From contig NZ_CP008944.1 of NCBI RefSeq assembly GCF_000732945.1, forward strand, positions 1,148,553 to 1,212,552: a stretch of DNA of 64,000 nt, in the 5' to 3' direction. How positions within the stretch are numbered: position 1 is the stretch's first letter; each line of letters starts with the position of its first letter. This document shows positions 27,374 to 37,500 of the stretch, one piece after another. The notes beneath the pieces are model-generated. The model saw only the letters and a list, made by a program, of their open reading frames with translations, did not search any database and was not told the DNA's origin. A program made the position numbers and the translations under genes. The stretch comes from Corynebacterium atypicum. Its GTDB lineage: Bacteria; Actinomycetota; Actinomycetes; Mycobacteriales; Mycobacteriaceae.

Positions 27374-28750
27374 ATGGACATAGTTATCAGCATCCTCGCG
27401 CTCGTGGGCTTTGTGCTGCTCACCGCCACCACGGGCCTATTTGTGGCCATCGAGTTCGCCCTGACGGGCCTGGAGCGCTCGACCGTGGATCACCACGTGA
27501 AAACGGTAGGAGACCGCAAGGCCAAGGCGGTCAAGCGCGACTTTGAAAACCTCTCCTTCGCGCTTTCCGGGGCCCAGCTGGGCATCACGGTGACCACGCT
27601 TGCCACGGGCTTTCTGGCCGAGCCGATCCTGGCCAAATTCTTTACCCCCCTGCTCGAGCTAGTGGGCCTGCCGGAGCAGGCAAGCTCGGCGGTGGCGCTG
27701 GTGTTGGCGCTTTCGGTGGCCACGATTCTGTCGATGGTCTTCGGCGAGCTGGTGCCCAAGAACTGGGCGATCACCTCCCCGCTGCACGTGGCCCGCTTCG
27801 TGGTGGGCCCGGTCAACGCCTTCAACGTGGCGCTGAAGTGGTTTATCAAGTCTTTGAACACCTCGGCTAACTGGATGGTGCGCAAGCTCGGCATCGAGCC
27901 GGCCGACGAGCTGGCCAGCGTGCGCAGCCCGCAGGAGCTCTCCGCGCTGGTGCGCCACTCGGTGGGCGACGACATCGACGAGGCGATGGCGGAGGTGCTG
28001 GAGAACTCTCTGGAGTTCGGCGACGCGACGGCCGACGAGCTGATGACGCCGCGCTCGACGGTCGATTTCCTCGACGCCGAGGATTCGGTGCAGGACCTCA
28101 TCGAGCTGGCGCGGACCAGCGGGCACTCGCGTTTTCCGGTCGCCCACGGCGACCTGGATGAAACAATCGGCGTGGTGCACATCAAGCAGGCCTTCGAGGT
28201 GGATCGCGCACAGCGCGGGATCACCCCGGTGGGGCCGATGGCCAAGAAGATCCCCACGGTGCCCGAGTCGCTGGACGGCGACACGGTGCTCAAGGCGGTG
28301 CGCTCGGCCGGCAGCCAGCTGGTTCTGGTCGCCGACGAGTACGGCGGCACCGCCGGCATCATCACCATCGAGGACGTCGTCGAGGAGATCCTGGGCGAGG
28401 TCTACGACGAGCACGATGACGCCCAGGAGAAGGACGTGGTGCAGTTCGGCTCAAGCTGGGAGGTCTCCGGCCTGGTGCGCGTGGAGGACCTCGAGGACGA
28501 GGTGGGCTACGCGCCGCCGGACGACGCGGCGTCAGAGACCTTAGGCGGGCTGGTGATGGAGCAGATGCGCAAGATCCCGTCCGTGGGCGAGGCAGTGCTG
28601 CTGCCGGTGGGCCCGTCCCGGCTTCTTGAGGACGCCCACCCGGAGGCCGGCGGGCGCTGGGTGGCGCGGGTCGCTGCGATGGACGGCCGGCGGGTGGACA
28701 AGGTTGTGCTCACCCCCGTCAGCGATGCGGATGCGGAGGCGTACCTGTGA
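27374..28750 (+). CDS. CNNM-CBS-CorC membrane protein, first of a pair
   Basis: A 458-aa integral membrane protein of the CNNM/HlyC-CorC family, implicated in divalent cation (Mg2+) efflux or homeostasis. The N-terminal DUF21/CNNM domain has about four spans (MDIVISILALVGFVLLTAT; SSAVALVLALSVATILSMVFGELVPKNWA). Two CBS domains follow (LMTPRSTVDFL at about 220; VLVADEYGGTAGIITIEDVVEEILGEV at about 315-340), then a C-terminal CorC_HlyC transporter-associated domain. The GELVPKN motif is a family hallmark. It overlaps the next gene by 4 nt. A palindromic operator candidate lies just upstream. The older label 'hemolysin' is not supported. Confidence 0.9.
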   Translation: MDIVISILALVGFVLLTATTGLFVAIEFALTGLERSTVDHHVKTVGDRKAKAVKRDFENLSFALSGAQLGITVTTLATGFLAEPILAKFFTPLLELVGLPEQASSAVALVLALSVATILSMVFGELVPKNWAITSPLHVARFVVGPVNAFNVALKWFIKSLNTSANWMVRKLGIEPADELASVRSPQELSALVRHSVGDDIDEAMAEVLENSLEFGDATADELMTPRSTVDFLDAEDSVQDLIELARTSGHSRFPVAHGDLDETIGVVHIKQAFEVDRAQRGITPVGPMAKKIPTVPESLDGDTVLKAVRSAGSQLVLVADEYGGTAGIITIEDVVEEILGEVYDEHDDAQEKDVVQFGSSWEVSGLVRVEDLEDEVGYAPPDDAASETLGGLVMEQMRKIPSVGEAVLLPVGPSRLLEDAHPEAGGRWVARVAAMDGRRVDKVVLTPVSDADAEAYL

Positions 28751-29808
28751 ACATCGTCGTGACGATCCTCCTGATCGCGGCCCTGCTTTTGGCCAACGCG
28801 TTCTTTGTGGCCAGCGAGTTCTGCCTGATCTCGTCTCGGCGCGACCGGATCGAAAACCTCATCGCCCAGGGCAAGCCGACCGCGGAGAAGGTGCTGCACG
28901 CCACCGAGCACCTGTCCATCATGCTGGCCGGCTCGCAGTTCGGCATCACGATCTGCTCGCTGGTGCTGGGCAAGGTGGCCGAGCCCGCGGTGGCGCACTT
29001 CATCGAGGAGCCGTTCTTGGCCTTGGGCGTTCCGGAGGCGGCGCTGCACCCGGTGGCCTTCGCGTTGGCGCTGGCGGTGATCACCTTCCTGCACATCCTC
29101 TTCGGTGAGATGGTGCCTAAGAACATCGCGATCGCAGGTCCGGAGACGCTGGCGATGTGGCTGGCGCCCGCGATCATCGGCTGGGTGAAGATCACCCGCC
29201 CGTTGATCGAGTTTTTGAACTGGCTGGCGCGCATCACGCTGCGCGCGCTCGGCATCGAGCAAAAAGACGAACTGGATTCCACGGTGGGCCAAGACGAGCT
29301 GGCCTCGATGATCGCGGAGTCGCGCGCGGAGGGTTTCCTCGACGCCGAGGAGCACGCCCGGTTGAATAAGGCGCTGCGCTCGGACGACCGCAGCCTGGCC
29401 GAGGTGACCGTGCCGCTGGAGAAGGTGCGCGCGCTGGACTTTGGCACCGCCGGACCCACCCTGGGGGCGTTGGAGGAGCTGCTCGCGCAGACGGGCTTCT
29501 CGCGCTTCCCGGTCGCTGACCGCGACGGCTCGTTTTTGGGCTACGTGCACGTCAAGGACGTGCTTGACCGGCTCTCGGTGGCGGAGGTGACCGAGGCGAT
29601 CCCGCGGACGAGGCTTCGCCCCCTGATTACTCTCGACGCCGCGCAGCCGCTCGACGAGGCGCTTAACACGCTGCACGTGCGCAACGCCCACATGGCCCAG
29701 GTGCGCGAGCGCGGCCGGCTGGTGGGCATCGTCTTCCTTGAGGATCTGATCGAGGAGTACGTGGGTACGGTCACTGACTGGACGCACGAGGGCGACGAGG
29801 CCCGGTAG
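28747..29808 (+). CDS. CNNM-CBS membrane protein, second of a pair
   Basis: A 353-aa paralogue of the preceding gene, starting at the GTG that overlaps its stop (GTGA). It has the CNNM membrane domain (LLIAALLLANAFFVASEFCLISSRR; GEMVPKNIAIAGPE) and a CBS pair (SRFPVADRDGSFLGYVHVKDVL; LVGIVFLEDLIEEYVG), but ends shortly after the second CBS and lacks the C-terminal CorC_HlyC domain of its partner. The tight coupling and the complementary domain content suggest that the two form a heteromeric ion transporter. A long hairpin follows the stop. Confidence 0.9.
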   Translation: MNIVVTILLIAALLLANAFFVASEFCLISSRRDRIENLIAQGKPTAEKVLHATEHLSIMLAGSQFGITICSLVLGKVAEPAVAHFIEEPFLALGVPEAALHPVAFALALAVITFLHILFGEMVPKNIAIAGPETLAMWLAPAIIGWVKITRPLIEFLNWLARITLRALGIEQKDELDSTVGQDELASMIAESRAEGFLDAEEHARLNKALRSDDRSLAEVTVPLEKVRALDFGTAGPTLGALEELLAQTGFSRFPVADRDGSFLGYVHVKDVLDRLSVAEVTEAIPRTRLRPLITLDAAQPLDEALNTLHVRNAHMAQVRERGRLVGIVFLEDLIEEYVGTVTDWTHEGDEAR

Positions 29809-29810
29809 AT

Positions 29811-29836
29811 TTTCGCTCCGGCGAGCCGGGGCGAAA
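29811..29836 (+). terminator. Terminator-like hairpin after the CNNM pair
   Basis: TTTCGCTCCGG (29811-29821) pairs with CCGGGGCGAAA (29826-29836), 11 bp with one G-T wobble, around a 4-nt loop, 2 nt after the stop codon. No downstream T-run on this strand, so efficiency is uncertain. Confidence 0.5.
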
Positions 29837-29921
29837 TACCTGTGCCCTAACGTTTATATTGGGGCGTCAAGGTTGTTTAATAGCTTTCTATCTACTCTTG
29901 TTTTGGGGAAGGTGATCGCAG

Positions 29922-31376
29922 GTGGCAGGTAGGCATCGCGGGGATGATTCCCGCCCGGGGATAGCGCGGTGGCTGTGGGTCACCGTGCTGGTGGTGGTGC
30001 TGGCTGTGGTGGCCGTGGCCGGCTGGTTTTTCGTGCGCGATTCCTCGCAGAGCTCGCGGGCGGCGAAGGCCAAGCAGTGCATCCAGGGCGAGCTTGAGCT
30101 GCCGGTGGCCGAGGCCTTCCCCGGGGCGTCGGCAAGCGCGATTGCCGCCTACCAGGATTCGCACCCGGTGGTGCGCGATTTCTGCATTAAGCCCAAGTTA
30201 GTCGGCTTGGACCAGGCTGCGGTGTTTGTGGCGGTGGATTCGCCGGCCGCAGACGCGTCGCTGGCTGACGCCGGCCGGCAGCGCTCGGCGACGAAGGCGC
30301 GCGGCGTGGATAAGCAGGCGGTGGGGCTGGTCGGCGAGAAGAAGCCGGATATAGACTTCACGCCCGCCGCCGAGGCGGACTTTCCGCAGCACCCCACCCC
30401 GGATGCTTCGGTGGCGGCCGCGGCTGTGTTGGGAAAGTCGGACGCGGCGGCCGCGGAGCTGCTCGAGCACGGCAAGGGCAAGACGGCTACCGAGAAGCCG
30501 GCCCGCCCGGCGGCCACCTTCGAGTCGGTGGTAAAAGACAAGGCGCGGTTTGCGCCCATCCCTAACACGTTTGCCGTGGTCAGCGGGATCCCGCTGAAGC
30601 CCGAGGGCGGCTTTGCCAAGGCGTCGGCGGCCCAGACCGAGGAGGTCGAGCGCGCGGCGGCCGATTTTGTGGAGTCCGCGGCCGCCCGGTTCGCCCACAA
30701 GGGCAAGGTGGATGCCTCGGCGAAGGGGCTGCTTTTGCCCCGGCAGTCAGAGAACGCGCCGCTGTACCAGGCGCTCGGCGTCGCTCCCGCGGCCTCTGCC
30801 GAGCCTCCGGCGGCTCCCGGTGATACGCGCGCGGCGGGTACCACGGACACGCTCTTTCTTATCGACGCCTCGCAGCCTGCGGCGGACTTTCTCAAGGCGG
30901 CGCCCGAGGCGGTGGGCGGCGCGGCCGAGCGAGTGGCCGGCAGCCACCAGGTGAGCCTGTGGAATTACTCTTCGCCGCTGAACCCGGGTGTGGTGAACCC
31001 CTGGCGGGCGAACACCGACTTCGGCGGCGCCGAGGAGGTCGATGACGTCCTAGGCCAGCTGGCCGCAGGCGGGGTGCCGATGACGCGCACCTCGGTGGTG
31101 GCGGCCGCCGACGCGGCGGCGAAGCAGGCCGGTGAGACGGGCCAGCCGGTGCGCCTGGTGGTGGTGACCTCGGGCACGGACTCTGAGGATATGTCCACCG
31201 AGGAGTTCACCGATAAGCTCCAGGCGGCGATAGCCGGGCAGGCAGTGGAGATAGCCGTGGTGCACGCAGGCACCGGCGCTCCGGACGCGGCGTTGACGGC
31301 CGCGGCCGACGCGAATGCGGAGGCGAAAGAGCCGGCCGATCTGGCCGGCGCGGTGGCGAAGGCCGCCGGCCTCTAA
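29922..31376 (+). CDS. Membrane-anchored protein with C-terminal vWA-like domain
   Basis: A 484-aa protein with a short basic cytoplasmic end, one membrane span (WLWVTVLVVVLAVVAVAGWFFV, about residues 17-38) and a large extracellular part. The middle third is Ala-rich. The C-terminal ~190 residues resemble a von Willebrand A fold (TLFLIDASQPAADFLKAA; VRLVVVTSGTDSEDMS; VEIAVVHAGTG), though the metal-site motif DxSxS is not intact (DASQP). Its function is unknown; a lone membrane vWA protein could act in envelope assembly or substrate binding. The GTG start has GGGGAAGG upstream. It is the last core gene before the defence island. Confidence 0.8.
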   Translation: MAGRHRGDDSRPGIARWLWVTVLVVVLAVVAVAGWFFVRDSSQSSRAAKAKQCIQGELELPVAEAFPGASASAIAAYQDSHPVVRDFCIKPKLVGLDQAAVFVAVDSPAADASLADAGRQRSATKARGVDKQAVGLVGEKKPDIDFTPAAEADFPQHPTPDASVAAAAVLGKSDAAAAELLEHGKGKTATEKPARPAATFESVVKDKARFAPIPNTFAVVSGIPLKPEGGFAKASAAQTEEVERAAADFVESAAARFAHKGKVDASAKGLLLPRQSENAPLYQALGVAPAASAEPPAAPGDTRAAGTTDTLFLIDASQPAADFLKAAPEAVGGAAERVAGSHQVSLWNYSSPLNPGVVNPWRANTDFGGAEEVDDVLGQLAAGGVPMTRTSVVAAADAAAKQAGETGQPVRLVVVTSGTDSEDMSTEEFTDKLQAAIAGQAVEIAVVHAGTGAPDAALTAAADANAEAKEPADLAGAVAKAAGL

Positions 31377-31397
31377 CAAAGCCACTTGGCCTTTATT

Positions 31398-31410
31398 TAA
31401 TATATTGTGC
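31398..31410 (+). promoter_or_regulatory. Leaderless promoter of the defence island
   Basis: TAATAT at 31398-31403 ends exactly 7 nt before the ATG at 31411, in a short AT-rich patch. No Shine-Dalgarno sequence precedes the ATG. This predicts that the four-gene operon starts from a leaderless transcript. A -35 box is not obvious. Confidence 0.45.
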
Positions 31411-34400
31411 ATGGATTCGCAGGGCACAGACTCGCTTTCGCCGGGAAGCACCATCGAGGTCCGCGACGAGCTCTGGGTGATCACCCAGGTCACGCGCACC
31501 TCAGACGGCTGGCGGCTGGCGGTGCGGGGATTAAGCGAGTTTGTGCGCGACAAGCCGGCGGTGTTTTTTACCGCCCTGGAAAACTCGATCGTGGTCTTCG
31601 ACCCGGCCGACGTGACGGTGGTGGCGGATAACTCGCCGCGGCTTAGGCACTCGAAGCTCTGGCTGGAGTCTAGGCTGCGCTCGACCCCGGTGCCGCTCTA
31701 CCAGGAGCGCCTAGAGGTGGCCGGCGGGATGCTGGTAGACCCGCTGGACTATCAGCTCACCGCGGTGCGTAGCGCGCTTAGCCCCAGGCGCACTCGCCCG
31801 CGGATCCTGCTGGCGGACGCGGTGGGCCTGGGCAAGACCCTAGAGATCGGGATGATCATCGCCGAGCTGATTCGCCGCGGCCGCGGCGAGCGCATTCTGG
31901 TGGTCACCCCCAACCAGGTGCTCGAGCAGTTCCAGCAGGAGTTGTGGAGCAGGTTCACCATCCCCTTGGTGCGTCTGGATTCGCTTGGGCTGCAGCGGGT
32001 GCGCCAGAAGCTTCCGGCCTCGAAGAACCCGTTTTCTTTCTACCCGCGGGCGATCATCTCGATGGACACGCTCAAGCTGGCCAAGTACCGGGCGCACCTG
32101 GAGCAGGTGTCCTGGGACGTGGTGGTGATCGACGAGGTCCACAACGCCACCAACGCCGGCAGCTTGAACAACCAGCTGGCCCGCGTGCTGGCCCCGAAGA
32201 CGGATGCGCTGATCTTGGCCTCGGCCACCCCGCACAACGGGCGGGAGGAATCGTTCAGGGAGCTGATCCGCCTGCTCGACCCGCTGGCGGTCAACCCCGA
32301 TGGCACCATCGATCAGGCTGCGGCCCGCGAGCTGATCATCCGCCGGCACCGCAACTCCCCGGAGGTGGCCGCGGTGGTGGGCGCGAACTGGGCCAAGCGC
32401 AAGGACCCGCTGAACCTCGTGGTTTCCCCCTCGGCCGAGGAGCTGGCGGTGGCCGAGGAGCTCAACCGGGTCTGGCTGGATCCTCAGGCCGCGCCGGTGG
32501 CAGACCGGCTTTTTCCGTGGACGCTGGTCAAGGCGTTTCTGTCTTCGCCGGCGGCACTCGGCGAGACGCTTTCCGCACGCCTGGACCGCGAAGAAAAGCG
32601 CCTTGCCGGCGCGGAGGCCGCGCAGAACCAGAACGCGGTGGCAGCGCTGGGCCGGCTGGCCGAGCTCAACGAGAAGGTCACGGCGGCCACCTCGGCGAAG
32701 TTTCAGCGGCTGGTGGCCTACCTGCGCGAGATCGGGGTAGCCAAAGAGAGCCCGACGCGCGTGGTGGTCTTCTCCGAGCGCGTGGCCACGCTCTACTGGC
32801 TTCACCACAACCTGGTTGAGGCCCTCGGCATGCCCGCCGGCGCGGTGCGGGTGATGCATGGCGGGCTTTCTGATGTCGAGCAGCTGGCGCTGATCGACGA
32901 GTTTAAGCGGGAGAAGACCCCGCTGCGCATCCTCGTGACGGGCGACGTGGCCAGCGAGGGGGTGAACCTGCACACGCAGTGCCACCACCTGGTGCACTTT
33001 GATATCCCGTGGTCTTTGATCCGCATCCAGCAGCGCAACGGCCGGGTGGACCGTTACGGGCAGAAGACGCCCCCGCAGATCACCACGCTGCTGTTGGACT
33101 GCGCGGCCGCCGGCGAGATGACCGGCGAGCTGCACGTGCTCACCCGGCTGGTGGAGCGCGAGGCGCAGGCCAACGAGCTGTTGGGCGACGCGTCCTCGCT
33201 CATGGGCAAGCACTCGGTGAGTGCCGAGGAGGACGAGATCCGCAAGGTGTTGGCGGGAGCAAAGACTTTCGACGCCGCGGTCTCCTCCCCCGGCGAGGTG
33301 CTCACCCGGGCGGGGCACCTGGGCGTGGAAGGCGAAGTCGGCGAGCCGGGCGGCAACGCTGGCGCGGCCGCCGCCTTCGATGCGGACGCGTTTCTCGCCT
33401 CGCTGGGCGCGAGCGTGCCGGGCCGCTCCTCCGCCGGTGACGCGCACGCCGCCGTGTCCACCGCCGAGGCCGGGTCTTTTTCCGGCGCTACCGGCCTGCG
33501 GGCGGGCCTGCCGGATGCGGCAGGCGCCGCGGATACGGCCGGCGTCACGGGCACTGCGGGCATTGAGTTGGACCGCACCGCCGCGCGCTCGCTCTACCCC
33601 ACCGAGCTCGACTACCTGGAGGACGCCCTCGATGAGGCCTTCCTTTCGGTGCCCTTCGACACGCCCGCCGCCGGCGGGGTGAACTTTCGGGTGTACCGCG
33701 ACGAAGATATCGCGGAGCTGACCCCGCCTGGCGACCTGCGCCGCAGGCTGGAGTTCCTGCCGCAGGACTACGTGGAGTACCGCCAGGTGATGGAGAAGCT
33801 GATGCTGGCCACCTCCACGGCCGCCGGGCGCGCCCAGCTGCGCGCCGCCCGCGAGGGCGACTCGGAGAAGTCCTGGCCCAAGGCCCACTTTTTGGGCCCG
33901 CTGCACCCGGTCACCCAGTGGGCGGCCGAGCGGGCGCTTTCGAAAATGGGGTTTAAGGAGATCCCGGCGTTTTTGGCCGGCCCTTATGGCCCAGATTCCC
34001 CCACGGTGGTGGTTCTGGGAACCCTGACCAACCGCTTCGGGCAGGTGGTCAACCGCTCGTTTTTCACCGCCGCGCCCTCGGTGCTGGTGGCCGACGTGAC
34101 CCAGGCGGACTTCCGCATGCCCGGTACGGTCAGCGCGGCCGCGGTGCCAGACCCGGTGGCGTTTCTGGTGCGCGCGGGCCTGGACCCGCAGGCGATCAGC
34201 CCCGGCAACGTCCGCGTGCCGGGCTATGTGGCCGGCCTTCTCGCCGGCGCCGTGGACGAGGCGCACGCGCAGATGGACCTGGTGCGCGAGGAGGCCCAAC
34301 GGCAGGCTCAGGCGCGCAGCAACGCCTGACGGGCGCGCGCCGAGGGCTGGCTCGCCGCCGCCCACCAGCCTGCCGGCGGCTTTCCGGGCGGGCGCTTTCC

Positions 34401-34530
34401 GGGCGGCAAGCGGGCGGCCCGGCTGCTCGACCAGGAAGAGCGGCTGATGGATGCGACGTTCCCGGAGCGTTCGCTGGTACGCCCGCTGGCGGTGATCCTG
34501 CCGCGGCAGATAACGAAGGAAGGCGAGTAA
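31411..34530 (+). pseudogene. SNF2-family helicase (DrmD-like), interrupted by an in-frame TGA
   Basis: A 1039-codon gene for a superfamily 2 SNF2-type ATPase, first in a four-gene putative defence operon. The motifs are Walker A VGLGKTLEIG (about residue 135), DEVH (IDEVHNATN, about 240), SATPHNG (about 272), and motif VI IQQRNGRVDRYGQ (about 539). An Ala/Gly-rich linker lies at about 640-720. The first stop, TGA at 34327-34329, is followed in the same frame by 66 coherent codons (WLAAAHQPAGGF, LLDQEERLMDATFPERS, VILPRQ) ending at TAA 34528-34530, only 3 nt before the next gene. That spacing, and the family-like tail, show that TGA is premature. TGA followed by C can be leaky, so readthrough is possible. 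DISARM class 1 DrmD is the closest functional analogue. Confidence 0.85.
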
Positions 34531-34533
34531 GCG

Positions 34534-37500
34534 GTGGCGCAGTTCGACTCCATCATCAACGTCGAGGAGTGGTTGAGCGATTACTACTTGACCACCGACG
34601 AGCCCAAGGGGCAGTCCTTTTGGCAAGCGCGCCCACGAGGTGGTCTCGGCGTGGAAGAAGGCGGACAAAGAATCCGGCGCTGCCGCCTCGCCGTGGGCGC
34701 GCGCGCAGGCGCACCGAAATGAGCTGCAGACGGCTCTGTCTTCGCTTTCTCCCGCCGGCGACGCGGCCGGTTTACCCCACGGCGGGCTGAACTTTCTCTA
34801 CCGGCTGGTGCTGCAAACCTTCGGCTTTACGGCACCTGAGCCCGTGGTCTTTTCCCGCGGCGAGGCGGGCCTGAAGGTGCAGGCCTCGGTGGACCCGGCG
34901 CAAAGCGTCGCGGTGCTTTTGGCCGAGCCCGCGGGGTCGCACGAGGACGTCTTTAGCGTGGGGCTTCTGTGCCAGCCGGTGGAGCTTTCGCTCGCTCAAG
35001 AGGCAGCCACGGCCAAGCCGCTAGACGGGCTGACCGCGGCCAAGGTCGCCGGTGACGTGTTTCTGGCCGACGATCCGCCGCGCTTCCAGCTGATCCTGGC
35101 CGGCCGGTGGGTGGTGCTCGCCGAGCGGGAGAGCTGGCCGCTGGGCCGCTACCTGGCGGTGGACCTCGCGCTTGCCGTGGAGCGCGCGGATACCAGGGCC
35201 CGCGGCGAGTTGGAGCGGGTGGGCGCCGCCCTGGCCAGAGAGAACCTGGAGCGCGCCCCGGACGGGACCACCTGGTGGTTGGGCACGATCGAGGAGTCGC
35301 GGGAGCACTCCGTGGGCGTGTCGGGCGACCTGCGCGAGGCGGTGCGCGCCTCGATCGAGGTGATTGGCAACGACGTGCTGTTAAGACGGCGGGCCCGCGG
35401 TCTTGCGGTACTCCCCAGCGAGGGTGTCGCCCGCTCAGGCGAGGCCGCCGCGGGTCTGGGCGGCGGGCACGACGCGGTTGGGATGGACGGCCAGGAGCTG
35501 GCCCACCAGGCGCTGCGCTACCTCTACCGGATCCTGGTGGTGCTTTTCGCCGAGGCCCGCCCGGAGCTGGAGATCCTGCCCGTGGGCGACCCGGACTACG
35601 AGGCCGGCTACGGCCTGGCGCACCTGCGCGAGCGGGTGCTGGTGGACCCGGAGACCCAGACGGCGGCCCAGGGCACGTACCTGTACCAGTCGCTCAACCT
35701 GCTCTTTGGGCTTATCGACGCCGGCCACGACCCGCAGGATTCTTCCGCGCCCGGGTTCTTCGCCGGTGCCCCGCAGCCGGGGCTGACCTTTAGGAACCTC
35801 TCGGCGGACCTATTCTTGCCGCAGGCAACCGGGCTGATCGACCAGGTGGGCCTGTCTAACGCCGCGCTCGCCAAGGTGCTGCGCAACCTGCTGTTGACCA
35901 AGGAGAAAAAGGGCCGCGACCGCGGGTTCATCTCCTATGCCACCTTGGGTGTGACCGAGCTCGGGCAGGTCTACGAGGGGCTGATGAGTTTTACCGGCTC
36001 CATCGCCGCCGAGGAGCTCGTCGAGGTAGCCCCCAAGGGTAACCCCTCGAAGGGCTCGTGGCTGCTCCCGCGGCGGGTGGTGGATCATGACCCTCAGGCG
36101 GTGCCCGCGGACAGCTTTGTCGAGGAGCTGGTCCCGCACGCGATGGGCGGGGTGCACCGCAAACGCAAGGTCTACCCTGCGGGATCGTTCGTTTTTAGGC
36201 AGTCCTCCAGGGATCGGGAGCGCTCGGCGTCCTTCTACACCCCGGGTGTGCTCACCGAGTTCACGGTCGCTCAGGCCATCGAGGTGTTGCGCGCCGAGGG
36301 GCGGATCGCCTGCGCCCGCGACGTGCTGGAGCTGAAACTCCTGGAGCCTGCGCTGGGCTCGGGCGCGTTCGCCGTGGAGGCCACGAACCAGCTCGCCGAG
36401 CTGTACCTGAGCCTTCGCGAGGGCGAGCTGGGCCGGAAGGTCCCGCCGGAGGACCGTCCCCGGGAGCTGCAGCGGGTCAAGGCGCGCATCGCGGTGCACC
36501 AGGTTTACGGGGTGGATCTCAACGCCACCGCCGTGGAGCTAGCCGAGGTCTCGCTCTGTCTGGACACCATGACAGCGGAGCTGAAGGCCCCGTGGTTTGG
36601 CCTGCACTTGCGCCGCGGCAACTCGTTGATCGGCGCCGAGCGGTTGACCTATACCGTTACGGAGGCCGAGCAGAGGAAGTTCTTCGAGCTCACCCCGCGC
36701 CGCCAGCCGCTGCGCCTGGGGAGTACCCAGGCGCGCACCGCAGGCGAGGCGATCCGCCCGGCGTTCGACGCGGACGCCAACATCTTCCACTTCCTTTTGC
36801 CCACTTCTGGCTGGGGCGCGGCAGCCCAGGCCAAAGAGATCAAGGGCATCGCCGCGGGCCCGGCGAAAATGCTGCGGGCGTGGTCGAAGCAGATGACGCG
36901 CAAGCTCACCAAGGCGGAGGTCACAAAGGCCGCGGCGCTCACGGAGCGCGCAGAGAAGCTCTGGCAGCTCGCCCTTGTGCGCCTGGAGATCGCGGAGTCG
37001 CATGCCGCGCGCCGGGTCACGGTCTGGGGGGAGGAAACTGGTGCCACTGGTGGCGGCGCCGGACCAGGTGCCGCTGAGGGCCAGCCCGGCACTTGTGGGG
37101 ATGGGCCCCGGCGCGGAGGTGGTCACCCGCGCGCAGATCGAAGGGGAGCTGCTGCACAACGCCCACGGGGCCTACGCGCGCCTGCGCTTTGTGATGGACC
37201 TGTGGAACGCGCTGTGGTTCTGGCCGGCCACTAAGGCCGGCGAGCTGCCCAGCCGCCAGCAGTGGTTCGAGGTGCTTGGCGAGGTGCTTGGGGCTACCCC
37301 GCGGCAGAAACGCCCGGCGAAGGGCTCGGCTGCGGACGTGGCCTTCGACTCGGTGGTCGGCTGGCAGACCATCGGGGTGGTCGAGGACTTCGACCGGCTG
37401 ATCAGCGGCGCGAAGGACTTAAGCCAGGTCGCAGCCGAGCACCAGTGGGTGGCCACGGCCTGCCAGATCGCGCGGACCCAGGGGTTCTTCCACTGGGAGC

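Noticed and set aside
31840..34668. A 942-codon open frame on the minus strand opposite the SNF2 helicase
   Set aside because: It is the mirror of a strong coding region in high-GC DNA, has no family motifs and is rich in His/Arg/Gly as antisense frames usually are.
34534..34722. A separate 62-aa gene at the start of the methylase
   Set aside because: Its first ~30 residues join the methylase frame after removing one T from the T4 run at 34617-34620, so it is the true N terminus of a broken gene.
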